A stretch of DNA of 64,000 nucleotides from Flavobacteriaceae bacterium PS02337 (GTDB taxonomy: Bacteria > Bacteroidota > Bacteroidia > Flavobacteriales > Flavobacteriaceae), in assembly GCA_029959285.1 (NCBI GenBank), contig JASCOE010000010.1, positions 179,152 to 243,151 on the forward strand. Reading direction: 5' to 3'. The first letter of the stretch is position 1, and each line of letters starts with the position of its first letter. The notes under the pieces are model-generated. The model saw only the letters and a program-made list of their open reading frames with translations, made no database searches and was not told where the DNA came from. Of this stretch, positions 36,058 through 45,733 are shown piece after piece. A program made the translations under genes and the position numbers.

Positions 36058-37446
36058 ATGACTCTAATAAAATCTATTTCCGGAATTCGTGGAACGATCG
36101 GAGGAAAAGTAGGAGATAATCTGACTCCTGTTGATGCGGTGAAGTTTGCATCGGCGTATGGAACTTTCTTAAAAAATAATATCAATAAAGATAAACTAAC
36201 AGTTGTAATTGGTCGTGATGCCAGAATTTCTGGACCAATGATTCATAATTTGGTTGTAAATACTTTGGTTGGTTTAGGAATCGATGTTATCGATCTTGGA
36301 CTTTCTACAACACCAACTGTTGAAGTTGCAGTGCCTTTGGAACAAGCAGATGGAGGAATTATTTTAACTGCATCTCATAATCCAAAACAATGGAATGCTT
36401 TAAAATTATTGAATGCAAAAGGAGAATTTTTGAGCGGTGCAGATGGCGCTAAAATCCTTGAAATTGCTGAAGCAGAAGCTTTTGATTTTTCTGACGTAGA
36501 CAGTTTAGGAAAAGTTACAGCAAATGATGCTTATATGGATATTCATATCGACGAAGTTTTATGTTTGCCATTGGTTGATGTTCAGGCTGTAAAAGATGCT
36601 AAATTTAAAGTTGTGGTTGATGGAGTAAATTCATCTGGAGGAATTATTATTCCAAAATTATTAGAAATAATGGGCGTTGAAGTAGTAAAATTATATTGCG
36701 AACCAAACGGACATTTTCCTCATAATCCAGAACCTTTAAAAGAGCATTTAACTGATATTTCTGAATTGGTTGTAAAAGAAAAAGCGCATTTAGGAATTGT
36801 TGTTGATCCAGATGTTGACCGTTTAGCTTTTATTAGCGAAGATGGAGAAATGTTCGGAGAAGAATATACTTTGGTGGCTTGTGCAGATTATGTTTTGAGC
36901 AAAACGCCAGGAAATACAGTTTCGAATATGTCATCTTCTCGTGCTTTAAGAGATGTTACAAATACGCACGGCGGAAGTTATGAAGCAAGTGCAGTAGGAG
37001 AGGTGAATGTTGTTGAATTAATGAAAAAAAATAATGCTATTATCGGCGGTGAAGGTAACGGTGGAATTATTTATCCAGAATTGCATTACGGAAGAGATAG
37101 TTTGGTTGGAGTTGCTTTATTTTTAACGCATTTAGCGAATAAAAAAATGGCAGTTTCTGCTTTGAGAGCCTCTTATCCAGAATATTATATGAGTAAAAAT
37201 AAAATTGAATTGACTCCGCAAATTGATGTCGATGCCATTTTAACTCAAATGACAGAGAAATATAAAAATGAAGATATTTCGACAATCGATGGTGTGAAAA
37301 TTGATTTCGCAACAGAATGGGTACATTTAAGAAAATCGAATACAGAACCAATTATTCGTATTTATACTGAAGCGCCTTCTCAAGATGCAGCAGATAAATT
37401 AGCACTTCGAATTATTGATGAAATAAAAGTAATTGCAGGAATTTAA
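36058..37446 (+). CDS. glmM: phosphoglucosamine mutase
   Basis: Converts glucosamine 6-phosphate to glucosamine 1-phosphate for UDP-GlcNAc, the precursor of peptidoglycan and LPS. It is a 462-residue alpha-D-phosphohexomutase. The phosphoserine loop is TASHNPKQWNALK (about residues 100-112), the metal loop DPDVDRLAF and the phosphate-binding tail RKSNTEPIIRIY. The N-terminus SISGIRGTIGG is typical of the family. GlmM rather than PGM is the usual annotation for this form in Bacteroidetes, though mutases with dual specificity exist. A strong terminator follows. Confidence 0.92.
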   Translation: MTLIKSISGIRGTIGGKVGDNLTPVDAVKFASAYGTFLKNNINKDKLTVVIGRDARISGPMIHNLVVNTLVGLGIDVIDLGLSTTPTVEVAVPLEQADGGIILTASHNPKQWNALKLLNAKGEFLSGADGAKILEIAEAEAFDFSDVDSLGKVTANDAYMDIHIDEVLCLPLVDVQAVKDAKFKVVVDGVNSSGGIIIPKLLEIMGVEVVKLYCEPNGHFPHNPEPLKEHLTDISELVVKEKAHLGIVVDPDVDRLAFISEDGEMFGEEYTLVACADYVLSKTPGNTVSNMSSSRALRDVTNTHGGSYEASAVGEVNVVELMKKNNAIIGGEGNGGIIYPELHYGRDSLVGVALFLTHLANKKMAVSALRASYPEYYMSKNKIELTPQIDVDAILTQMTEKYKNEDISTIDGVKIDFATEWVHLRKSNTEPIIRIYTEAPSQDAADKLALRIIDEIKVIAGI

Positions 37447-37464
37447 TTTTTCTGTTTTTAAAAT

Positions 37465-37502
37465 AAAAAAGCCTCTTTTGAAATTTTCGAAAGAGGCTTT
37501 TT
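37465..37502 (+). terminator. Rho-independent terminator of glmM
   Basis: AAAAAAGCCTCTTT and AAAGAGGCTTTTTT form a long A/T-bordered stem with a GC core, 18 bases after the glmM stop. Confidence 0.9.
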
Positions 37503-37511
37503 CTGTAAAAA

Positions 37512-37692
37512 TCATTCCGTTAGGAATGTTTCGTTGGTAGAATCAGATTTTTAAATAAGGTCATGCGTTCCGTAGGAACGTCTGATTGATCCCAGATGAA
37601 TTCATTTCGCAAAATCAGATTTCCCTACAGGACACGATGCAAAATACTCACAATATTTTTTTACCGACGAGATATTCCTATGGAATATTTTA
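37512..37692. repeat. ATTCCGTTAGGAATG / CCGTAGGAACG repeat block
   Basis: Small palindromes occur in series: ATTCCGTTAGGAATG at 37513, GTTCCGTAGGAAC at 37567 and ATATTCCTATGGAATAT at 37672. They enclose segments such as TCTGATTGATCCCAGATGAA and AAAATCAGATTTCCCTACAG. The block resembles another dispersed flavobacterial intergenic element. It lies between two convergent genes and could be transcribed from both sides. Confidence 0.65.
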
Positions 37693-37706
37693 ACAATTGG
37701 CAATCT

Positions 37707-39191
37707 TTAATTTTTAATAATCTTAATTGACTTTTTAATCTTCCCATAAGAAGCGTTTACGATATAAACTCCTTTTGGTAATTTTTCACCAATTTTAATA
37801 TCTTCATTGGTAGAATAATCCGAAGAAGAAAAACAAATATCGCCTTTCATGTCAATTATTTTTATGGTTAAAGGTTCTGTAACAGACGATTTAATATGTA
37901 AAGTCGATTGATTTTTTACTGGATTTGGATAAACCGTAAAACTGTCTTTTTCTAAAACATCATCTTTAACTCCCAGATTTGCCAAAGTAAAATCAATATA
38001 ATTGAAGTTAAAATCGTTCGATTTGAATTTGATTTTCAGGAAAACTTCACCTTTTGGAAGAGCAACTCCATTTACAACTTTATCTCCAAAAGTTTGATAT
38101 CCGCCAGTTACAGGAAATGTTTCGTCTGTTTTTACCACAACATCATTTACGAGAATATCAAATTTTCCAGCATTCAGATAAGAAGCTACTCTAAAAGTTA
38201 AGTTGTACGTTCCAGCATCGGCCACATTCAACATAAATTCGTTCCAGTCGCCTTCTTCAATATAACAAACATTTTGCCCTGTATTAGAATCTGAAGTTGC
38301 TTGTAAACCAGTACCTTTTCGTCTGTAATGTTTATTGGCAACTACGCGGCCAGGAACGCTTATTTTTTTTGTTGTGTAAGGAACATTAATATATTCAGTT
38401 CCAATTGGTCTTAAAACGCCACTTGTAGCACTTAGTAATTGTCCTTCTAACATATCTGTCCAAGTCGGATTTACTCTTCCAGAAAACCAAGAATAACGAT
38501 AAATATCAGGATCATTTTCAAAATTGGTTACAATATCTTTCATAAAAGCTGTCTTATCGGCAGCGCTTTGAATAACTCTATTGGCAAATTCAGTGATCCA
38601 AAGTGGTCTGTTGAATTTTTTTAGAAGACTGGTAACGCCAATTACAGAACCTGCAATAGCATCATAAGTATGGAAAGCAATATAATCGACTTTGCAATTT
38701 GGACACAATTGAAAAAACTGAGTGTGCCAAACGGTAGGATCAGTATAACCTCCATAATTTGAAGGTCCGTTATAAGCTGGTGAAGCACTAACGATTTCCA
38801 GATTTTTTGCTGCGGCAATTTTTTCAATATTTGGCCAAGCATTTACGGCTTCTTGAGGAGTTAATCTAGCACCGTCGTTAAAATTGGGTTCATTAAAAGC
38901 AAGTAAATATTTTGCTCCAGGTTTAATTTTATTGATAAATGCCTGAACTTCTGCATCGCTGATTTTTCCCCATGCCATTGGAACAAATTCAACTCCTAGA
39001 GATTCGTAATCTGGATTTAAAACTGTTTCGGGCTCTGGCGACCAATTGTACCACCACGAAACACCTGGTTTTAGTGCTAGAATATCTGCTTTTGAATTAT
39101 TGCCATAAGCTATTCCTCGTTTTGGACTTTGAGCGGAAACTGCAAAAAACAGAAACAATAATAAGATTGTAAAAAGTGAGTTTTTCATCAT
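37707..39191 (-). CDS. secreted GH128-like beta-glucanase with CBM6-like domain and T9SS tail
   Basis: A 494-residue exported enzyme. The signal peptide ends VSAQ. The catalytic domain (about residues 25-260) has the GH128 (Asl1-like) acids in LLAFNEPNFND and PLWITEFANR. A CBM6-like beta-sandwich (about 285-405, EEGDWNEFMLNVADAGTYNL) should bind glucan. The last 80 residues are a type IX secretion sorting domain (SFTVYPNPVKNQSTL ... GVYIVNASYGKIKKSIKI). The frame is open to 39260, but the ATG at 39191 gives a proper signal peptide. GH128 members cut beta-1,3-glucan. The substrate here is inferred. Confidence 0.88.
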   Translation of the reverse strand: MMKNSLFTILLLFLFFAVSAQSPKRGIAYGNNSKADILALKPGVSWWYNWSPEPETVLNPDYESLGVEFVPMAWGKISDAEVQAFINKIKPGAKYLLAFNEPNFNDGARLTPQEAVNAWPNIEKIAAAKNLEIVSASPAYNGPSNYGGYTDPTVWHTQFFQLCPNCKVDYIAFHTYDAIAGSVIGVTSLLKKFNRPLWITEFANRVIQSAADKTAFMKDIVTNFENDPDIYRYSWFSGRVNPTWTDMLEGQLLSATSGVLRPIGTEYINVPYTTKKISVPGRVVANKHYRRKGTGLQATSDSNTGQNVCYIEEGDWNEFMLNVADAGTYNLTFRVASYLNAGKFDILVNDVVVKTDETFPVTGGYQTFGDKVVNGVALPKGEVFLKIKFKSNDFNFNYIDFTLANLGVKDDVLEKDSFTVYPNPVKNQSTLHIKSSVTEPLTIKIIDMKGDICFSSSDYSTNEDIKIGEKLPKGVYIVNASYGKIKKSIKIIKN

Positions 39192-39340
39192 GGTTAATGA
39201 TTTTTTGGTTTTTTTAGAATAATTAGAGAATGTCAAATTTAAATTGTTTCCCTTTTTCATTCATTTAAAAAAATCATTACAAAAACACATCAAATCGGCT
39301 TTATAAGGTTTAAATTGAAGTTTTGTAGTGTATTTAAAAG

Positions 39341-39378
39341 AAAAATCCGAAAAGCAAATGTTCGCTTTTCGGATTTTT
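39341..39378 (-). terminator. terminator of the acyltransferase gene
   Basis: AAAAATCCGAAAAGC and GCTTTTCGGATTTTT form a perfect 15-base stem with an 8-base loop, 18 bases after the stop at 39396. Confidence 0.9.
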
Positions 39379-39395
39379 TTATTTGTTGATTTGAA

Positions 39396-40268
39396 TTATT
39401 TAACGCGGTGTTTCCATCTTTTGTGCGTCCATAAATAGAATTCTGGAACTTCAAGAATCTGCTTTTCGACTTCTTTCAAATACATCTCTGTAATTTCAAA
39501 ATCTGGATATTCTTTCGGATTATCGGCAAGAGAAACAAAAGTAGCTTCATAATAACCTCTTTTTACTTTTTTTACTTTCACCATAATCACTGCCAAATCG
39601 TATTTTTTTGCCAGCATTTCTGCTCCAGTATGTACGGGAACTTCAATTCCTAAAAATTCCATTGAATGGAAAATTCTATCCAATTTTGGAGATTGATCGC
39701 TAGCTAAACCGTACATGGTTAAAACGCCGTCACGTTGGTTTTGCGCCATTGTCGGAATCGCTTTTCTGGTTTCGATCATTTCGGTATTGTATCTAGAACG
39801 AATTTTGCGAATCAATTTGTCAAAATATGGATTAGCCAGTTTTTTGTAAACTGCAACGCCTTTAAAACCAATTTTCGGATTAATGGTCAAAAGCCATTCG
39901 TAACTTGCATAATGTGAAGCAACAAGAATTACACTTTTTCCTTTTTTAGCGTAATCTAAAACAAGATCAAGATTCGTTATTTGAAATCTTTTGTCCATTT
40001 CTTCGTGCGAAATACTCATCGTTTTAATCATTTCTAGAAACATATCGCACATGTGTTTATAGAATTTCTTTTCGATTTCTTTTCTTTCAGAATCACTTAA
40101 ATGAGGCAGTGTAAGCGCTAGATTTTCGCGAACTACTTTTTTACGATATCCGATAACTCTGTATACCAGAAAATATACAAAATCTGAAAATAAGTAAAAC
40201 AAACGAAAAGGTAATATAGAGATAAGCCAAAGTAAAGGATAGGCCAAAATATAAACGAGAAACTGCAT
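39396..40268 (-). CDS. lysophospholipid/lipid A acyltransferase (LpxL/HtrB family)
   Basis: A 290-residue inner-membrane-associated acyltransferase with an N-terminal hydrophobic anchor (about residues 1-35) and the catalytic HX4E motif in VASHYASYEWLL. Family members add a secondary acyl chain to Kdo-lipid A. In Bacteroidetes they complete penta-acylated lipid A or act on other lysolipids, so the acceptor is uncertain. The basic C-terminus WTHKRWKHRVK is characteristic. It is isolated, with its own terminator. Confidence 0.88.
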   Translation of the reverse strand: MQFLVYILAYPLLWLISILPFRLFYLFSDFVYFLVYRVIGYRKKVVRENLALTLPHLSDSERKEIEKKFYKHMCDMFLEMIKTMSISHEEMDKRFQITNLDLVLDYAKKGKSVILVASHYASYEWLLTINPKIGFKGVAVYKKLANPYFDKLIRKIRSRYNTEMIETRKAIPTMAQNQRDGVLTMYGLASDQSPKLDRIFHSMEFLGIEVPVHTGAEMLAKKYDLAVIMVKVKKVKRGYYEATFVSLADNPKEYPDFEITEMYLKEVEKQILEVPEFYLWTHKRWKHRVK

Positions 40269-40380
40269 GCAACTTTTTTTTACAAAGATAAATGAAAAAT
40301 GATTAACGTTTGATAATTTGCTTTCTTACTAACTTTTCTTTAAGAATTATTATATTTACCATTCACAATAATAATTATTT

Positions 40381-41019
40381 ATGAATATCATTTTAGTTGG
40401 AATTATCGTTGCAAACGCTGTTATTAGCTATAAAGGTTTTAATGATCTTTCTTTTTTTAGGAAATATGAATTTCACGTTGGAAGCATTCGTTCGGGAGAG
40501 CAAATAAGAATGTTGTCATCTGGATTTTTGCATGTTGATATGATGCATTTAATATTCAATATGCTGACACTTTATTTCTTTGCGCCTGTAGTTTTGTCTT
40601 GGCTCGGAACGTTTTCTTTTGTTTTAATTTATTTTGGAAGTTTGATTTTTGGAAATCTTCTAACAATGATGTTTCATAAAAACGATTACAGTTATCGCGC
40701 AGTTGGTGCTTCTGGTGCTGTAACCGGAATTTTGTATTCGGCGATTTTGTTACAGCCAAATATGATGTTGGGCGTATTTTTTATTATTCCGATGCCAGCT
40801 TATATTTTCGGAATTGTGTATTTATTATACTCTATTTACGGAATGAAAGCTAAAAATGATAATATTGGACATACGGCGCATTTTGGAGGCGCTATAGGCG
40901 GTTATTTGATTACTTTAATAAAAGAACCTTCGATGCTTACAGATAATACTTTGATGGTAATTTTGTTGGCAATTCCGATTGCGATACTTTTTGGAATGGC
41001 AAAATTGGGAAAATTATAA
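40381..41019 (+). CDS. rhomboid-family intramembrane serine protease
   Basis: A 212-residue protein with about six membrane helices. The active-site Ser lies in AVGASGAVTGILY (about residue 107) and the His in GHTAHFGGAIGGYL (about residue 163), forming the rhomboid catalytic dyad. The loop-1 region and the second helix are HVDMMHLIFNMLTLYF. It cleaves substrates inside the membrane. No substrate is suggested by context. The next gene, a SIMPL protein, is 51 bases downstream on the same strand. Confidence 0.92.
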   Translation: MNIILVGIIVANAVISYKGFNDLSFFRKYEFHVGSIRSGEQIRMLSSGFLHVDMMHLIFNMLTLYFFAPVVLSWLGTFSFVLIYFGSLIFGNLLTMMFHKNDYSYRAVGASGAVTGILYSAILLQPNMMLGVFFIIPMPAYIFGIVYLLYSIYGMKAKNDNIGHTAHFGGAIGGYLITLIKEPSMLTDNTLMVILLAIPIAILFGMAKLGKL

Positions 41020-41070
41020 TGCTGGCATAACTTTTGAAAAGCTTTAATCAAATATTAAAATTTAACAAAA

Positions 41071-41763
41071 ATGAAAAAACTAGTATTATTTTTAACAATC
41101 ATGTTTATGACTATGTCTTACGGCCAGGAAATCAAACAAGTACCTCTAATTAACGTTAATGGAGAAGGAAAAGTAAAAGTAGCACCTGATCAGGTTTGTA
41201 TTTCTGCTTCTGTTGAAACAAAAGGGAATAATGCTAAAGACGTCAAAAAGCAAAACGACGAAAAGATGGACGCTGTTTTAAAATTCATCAAAAAAATGAA
41301 TATTCCAACGGCAGATTTCAAAACCAAACAAGTTGCTCTTAATCCGCAATATGATTATGAGAAAAAGAAAACTTCTTACAACGCTACACAAACTGTAGAA
41401 ATTATTGTAAAAGATTTGTCTAAATATGACGAATTAATGGAAGGTTTGGTACAACAAGGAATCAACCGTATTGACCGAGTTTCTTTTGAGTCTTCTAAAT
41501 TAGCGCAATATCAATCTGAAGCTAGAAAATTAGCGATGAAAGATGCTAAAGTAAAAGCTGAAGAATATGTTTCTGTTTTAGGACAAAAAGTTGGTAAAGC
41601 ATTTACAATTTCTGATAATTCACAAGTTTATCATCCACAGCCAATGTATGCTTCTATGCGTATGAAAGAATCAGCAGATTCTATGGGAGCATCAAATGAA
41701 ACTTTAGCAATTGGAGAAATCGAAATTACGGCAAACGTAAGTGTTAGTTTTGTTTTAGACTAA
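41071..41763 (+). CDS. exported SIMPL-domain protein (DUF541)
   Basis: A 230-residue periplasmic protein with a signal peptide ending at about residue 18 (MSYGQE). The rest is a SIMPL domain: INVNGEGKVKVAPDQVCISA at its start, KFIKKMNIPTADFKTKQVAL, and a C-terminal ALAIGEIEITANVSVSF-like strand. Family members (including E. coli YggE) reduce oxidative stress effects by an unknown mechanism. It may be co-transcribed with the rhomboid gene, and a terminator follows. Confidence 0.88.
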   Translation: MKKLVLFLTIMFMTMSYGQEIKQVPLINVNGEGKVKVAPDQVCISASVETKGNNAKDVKKQNDEKMDAVLKFIKKMNIPTADFKTKQVALNPQYDYEKKKTSYNATQTVEIIVKDLSKYDELMEGLVQQGINRIDRVSFESSKLAQYQSEARKLAMKDAKVKAEEYVSVLGQKVGKAFTISDNSQVYHPQPMYASMRMKESADSMGASNETLAIGEIEITANVSVSFVLD

Positions 41764-41784
41764 ACGATATAAAAAATCAATTTT

Positions 41785-41827
41785 AAAAAATCCAAATTCC
41801 AAATTTATTGGGATTTGGATTTTTTTT
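41785..41827. terminator. bidirectional terminator
   Basis: AAAAAATCCAAAT and ATTTGGATTTTTTT pair around a loop of about 15 bases, lying between the SIMPL gene and the converging kinase gene. Confidence 0.8.
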
Positions 41828-41839
41828 GTAATTTGATTT

Positions 41840-43207
41840 TTAAACAGATAGCGGCAATGTAAATTTAAAAGAACTGCCTTCGCCAGCTTCACTTTCTACC
41901 CAAATTTTACCGTTGTGAAGGTTTATAAATTCGCTGCAAAGTAATAATCCGAGTCCGCTTCCAGTTTCGTTTTCGGTTCCGAGTTGGGTTACTTTTTCAT
42001 TAATTCTAAAGAGATTTTCTTTTATAGCATCGGGAACACCAATTCCGTTATCGGTAATAGAAATTTTAGCTTGATGTTCTACTTTAGCTAGTTTGATTTT
42101 AATTTCGCCATTTTTCTCTGTAAATTTAATGGCATTACTAAGCAAATTTCGTAAAATAGTTCCGACCATATTTTTATCTACTTCGGCTTCAACTGAATCG
42201 ATTGGGTCAAAAACAAGATTTATATTTTTATTTAAAGCTGCATTTTTGTTTAGCTCAATATTTTCTTTGATCAATGTATTTAAAGAAACTTTTTTTGGAC
42301 AAAAAGTAATCATTCCGGTTTGCACGCGCGACCATTCTAGAAGATTTTCCAATAACTTGTAAATGTTTTTATTTGATTCGTGCTGCATTTCTGAGATTTC
42401 CCTGATTTCTTCGCGACTGTAGTCTTCAATATTTTCAAGAAAAAGTTCCGATAGCGAAACAGATGATCCTAAAGGTCCTCTTAAATCATGTGAAATGATA
42501 GAGAAAAACTGGTTTTTATCGTCTAAAAGTTTCTGAATTTTAAGGTCTTGTCTTTCCTTAACCAAAAGCAAAAATCCAACGATTCCGATAAGAGACAATA
42601 GAAATAAGCAAATGCTGTACAAACTATCTAAAGTGCCGTAAGAAATAATTTGATCTTGAGGATGCAGATATCTATAAATCGTTCGTATTAAAATTAAGAC
42701 TTCAAAGCCGCCATAACAAAGAACATAAAAGGTTTTAAAAAAGCTTTTTTTCTTTTGTGTAAAATAGAGAATTGTTGGCAGCAAATAAATAGCAAATACT
42801 CCAGCTCCAGCAATTACAACGCGCATATTCATTGTTACTTCTAATAGAGTTCCGATATTAAAAGCAATTATGGTGACAATAGTAATTCCGACTTGTATTC
42901 TAAAAAATTTCTTTGCTTTTGTTTTAATAAGCGCCAACATTGCAATCGATTCAAAACAGCAAGCAACAAGAATCATTGAATTAGCAATATTGATCGAAGT
43001 AAAATCGTTGATTATGTGGCGTAAAAGAGCTAAAATCCACGCAACTGTAAGTATTAATTTTCCTAAACCGAATAACTTTAATATTTTTTTATTGTCACTT
43101 GTTGCGTAAGAAAACGAATAGCTGAAAATAAGAATACAGGTAAAAAAATTGCCCCAAAAATAAAGTAGAAAAATCGTTTTTGGATCAACGGGTAAAAGTT
43201 CGAACAT
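41840..43207 (-). CDS. orphan sensor histidine kinase with multi-span membrane domain
   Basis: A 455-residue kinase. About seven N-terminal membrane helices occupy residues 10-220 and form a 7TM-like sensor without recognisable periplasmic domains. The HisKA motif is FFSIISHDLRGPLGSS, then LRNLLSNAIKFTEK (N box), ITDNGIGVPDAI and GSGLGLLLCSEF. No response regulator lies beside it, so its partner is elsewhere. The signal is unknown. Confidence 0.9.
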   Translation of the reverse strand: MFELLPVDPKTIFLLYFWGNFFTCILIFSYSFSYATSDNKKILKLFGLGKLILTVAWILALLRHIINDFTSINIANSMILVACCFESIAMLALIKTKAKKFFRIQVGITIVTIIAFNIGTLLEVTMNMRVVIAGAGVFAIYLLPTILYFTQKKKSFFKTFYVLCYGGFEVLILIRTIYRYLHPQDQIISYGTLDSLYSICLFLLSLIGIVGFLLLVKERQDLKIQKLLDDKNQFFSIISHDLRGPLGSSVSLSELFLENIEDYSREEIREISEMQHESNKNIYKLLENLLEWSRVQTGMITFCPKKVSLNTLIKENIELNKNAALNKNINLVFDPIDSVEAEVDKNMVGTILRNLLSNAIKFTEKNGEIKIKLAKVEHQAKISITDNGIGVPDAIKENLFRINEKVTQLGTENETGSGLGLLLCSEFINLHNGKIWVESEAGEGSSFKFTLPLSV

Positions 43208-43686
43208 TTATTTGTTTTGGATTTTAATCTTAGCAACAAATATACGAATTAACAGAAGAATCAGCGGTAAATAAGGTGTTAAGAGAAGATTATTATGCGA
43301 TTTATTCAAATTATTTTATTTTTAAGCTTAGTTATACCGATTCAATTTTTAAAATGTTTTTTTAGATTATTTTTTCAAATCTTTTTATAATGACTGAAAC
43401 AAAAAGAAAATTATATGAAGCGCATTAAGAAAGAGTTTTTGGAGTTGTAATTTTATTTTTTAAAGATAATTCGTGTTTGTTAAGTATAAATACGTATTTT
43501 TGAAAATCAAAAACTAAGTATTTTTTTGATTTGCTTTAATTTAAAGCAAAGAAAGTAAAGTCGTAATTGGGTGTGAGATGTTTTGTTGAAATAGTTTTTG
43601 CGTATGATTAAAAAGATAATTAACCAAAATAGATTTTTTTTAACCATCAGTATTCATTTCAAAACATACTGAAAACATCGTAAACC
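43208..43686. other. 479-base gene-free region with promoter and palindrome
   Basis: No coding frame of note. A candidate promoter lies at 43477-43502, TTG followed 15 bases later by TATTTTTG. If used, it gives the receptor operon a leader of about 180 bases. In that leader sits a 21-base perfect palindrome (43530-43550). The rest is AT-rich and without other structure I can see. Confidence 0.5.
43530..43550. promoter_or_regulatory. 21-bp palindrome, candidate operator
   Basis: TTTGCTTTAA and TTAAAGCAAA are perfect inverted arms around a single T. They lie about 28 bases downstream of the candidate -7 box, a position where a bound repressor could block elongation. It does not look like a terminator, because no T-run follows. 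The regulator is unknown. Confidence 0.5.
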
Positions 43687-45687
43687 ATGAAATTAAAATT
43701 TGCAGCATTTTTGCTCTTTCCGTTAATCGGATTTTCACAGCAAAATAAAACCAATCAAATCGATTCTCTAAAAACTTCCAATGTATTTATTCTTGGCGAA
43801 GTAATTATAACTCAAAATAAAAACAACGACACATTAAATAGAGTAACATCAAAAAAGATGGAATCTCAGAATAAAATGGAAGTTTCCAGAGCTTTAAATC
43901 TGCTTCCAGGTGTAACGTTGACAGCTTCTGGTCCGAGAAACGAATCTATGGTTTCTGTAAGAGGATTTGATTTAAGGCAAGTTCCTGTTTATATGGATGG
44001 TATTCCCGTTTACGTTCCTTACGACGGTTACGTAGATTTGGCTCGATTTACTACTTTCGATTTGGCTGCGGTCGATGTTTCAAAAGGATTTTCATCAGTT
44101 CTTTATGGACCAAATTCACTTGGAGGAGCAATTAATTTAATTTCTAGAAAACCTTCAAAAAAACTGGAATACGATGGTGCTTTGGGAGCAATTAATGAAA
44201 ATGGCTATCGAGGAAATATAAATATTGGTTCAAACTTAGGGAAATTTTATTTTCAAGGCGGTTATTCATATTTAGATAGAAATTCAACGAGAATGTCTTC
44301 AGATTTTGTTCCGATGAAAAATGAAGACGGAGGCCAGAGAGATAATTCATACCGAAAAGACCAAAAAGTTAGTTTTAAAATAGGATGGACTCCAAACAAA
44401 AAAAGTGAATATGCATTAGGATATATCAATCAACAAGGGGAAAAAGGAAATCCTGTTTATGCAGGAAGCGACACGAAAAATTCACTTTTAGCAAACCCGC
44501 GTTTTTGGCAATGGCCAGTTTGGAATAAAGAAAGTTATTATTTTATTTCTAACTCCAATCTTGATGAAAAGAACAGTTTGAAGACTAGAATTTATTACGA
44601 TAAATTTAAAAATACATTGAATAGTTTTGATGATAAAACGTATTCAACAATGACAAAAGGATACGCTTTTCAAAGTCTTTACGACGATTATACTTATGGC
44701 GGAAATGTTGAATATAATACGCAGATTATTCCAAAAAATGAATTTAAAGCCGCAGTGCATTTTAAAGAAGATGTGCATCGCGAGCATAATTTAGGAGAAC
44801 CTGTACGTCATTTTATAGACAATACCATTTTATTTGGAATTGAAGATGTATTTAAAGTTTCTAATAAATTCACAGTAATTCCGGGAGCGAGTTATAATAT
44901 TAGAAAAAATATTCAGGCTCAAGATTATAATAGCACAACCAAAGTAATTTCAGATTATCCGTCGGCAGATGCGAGTGATGCTTACAACTTACAAATCGGA
45001 TTTTTCTATCAGTTAAATGAAGCCAACAAATTGGGAGCAACAGTTTCACAAAAGACAAGATTTGCAACTATAAAAGACCGTTATTCTTATAGAATGGGAA
45101 CTGCGATTCCAAACCCTGTTTTAAAACCAGAAACGGCATTAAATTACGAGGTTAATTATACGGCAGATTTATTCAAAAAAATAACATTTCAAACGGCATT
45201 ATTTTATAGTTCGATTACAGACGCTATTTTGAGCGTGAGCAATGTGCAACCCGGAAAATCGCAAATGCAAAATTTTGGAGAAGCGGAATATCGAGGAATC
45301 GAAGCACAAATTAATTACTCGATTTTGAAAAACCTTTCTTTCAACGCAAATTATACCTATTTAGAAAGAAAAAACATCACCAATCCGACGATTCATTTTA
45401 CAGATGTCCCAAACACAAAAGCAATGGGAACATTAGAATATGAACCTATTAAAGTTTTGAGATTAATTGCCAACGCAGAATTTAATTCGTCTCGATTTAG
45501 TACAAGTTATGGCACGAGAGTTCCAGATTATACTTTGTTAAATTTCTACGCTTCAGGAAAAATATTGAAAAACTTTAGTCTCGATGCAGGAATAAGCAAT
45601 ATATTCGATAGAAATTACAGTCTTGTTGAAGGATTTCCAGAAGAAGGACGAAATTTCTTTGTAACGTTTCGTTTTTTTAATCAATAA
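43687..45687 (+). CDS. TonB-dependent receptor
   Basis: A 666-residue outer-membrane importer. The signal peptide ends at about residue 18. A TonB-box-like segment LGEVIITQNK is followed by the plug (RALNLLPGVTLTASGPRNES, VRGFDLRQVPVYMDGIPVYV, SSVLYGPNSLGGAINLISRK) and a 22-strand barrel ending in a terminal aromatic strand (NFFVTFRFFNQ). The plug motifs and length match siderophore/metal receptors more than SusC. It is the first gene of an operon with a diheme peroxidase and a SUOX-like protein, so a redox-sensitive metal chelate is a possible substrate. That is inference. Confidence 0.93.
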   Translation: MKLKFAAFLLFPLIGFSQQNKTNQIDSLKTSNVFILGEVIITQNKNNDTLNRVTSKKMESQNKMEVSRALNLLPGVTLTASGPRNESMVSVRGFDLRQVPVYMDGIPVYVPYDGYVDLARFTTFDLAAVDVSKGFSSVLYGPNSLGGAINLISRKPSKKLEYDGALGAINENGYRGNINIGSNLGKFYFQGGYSYLDRNSTRMSSDFVPMKNEDGGQRDNSYRKDQKVSFKIGWTPNKKSEYALGYINQQGEKGNPVYAGSDTKNSLLANPRFWQWPVWNKESYYFISNSNLDEKNSLKTRIYYDKFKNTLNSFDDKTYSTMTKGYAFQSLYDDYTYGGNVEYNTQIIPKNEFKAAVHFKEDVHREHNLGEPVRHFIDNTILFGIEDVFKVSNKFTVIPGASYNIRKNIQAQDYNSTTKVISDYPSADASDAYNLQIGFFYQLNEANKLGATVSQKTRFATIKDRYSYRMGTAIPNPVLKPETALNYEVNYTADLFKKITFQTALFYSSITDAILSVSNVQPGKSQMQNFGEAEYRGIEAQINYSILKNLSFNANYTYLERKNITNPTIHFTDVPNTKAMGTLEYEPIKVLRLIANAEFNSSRFSTSYGTRVPDYTLLNFYASGKILKNFSLDAGISNIFDRNYSLVEGFPEEGRNFFVTFRFFNQ

Positions 45688-45733
45688 ATAAAGTTCAGGA
45701 TAATAGTTTGCAATTTTTATTATTTAAAATATA

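Noticed and set aside
43208-43686. Riboswitch in the long leader of the TonB receptor operon
   Set aside because: Apart from one palindrome I could not recognise any conserved riboswitch core.
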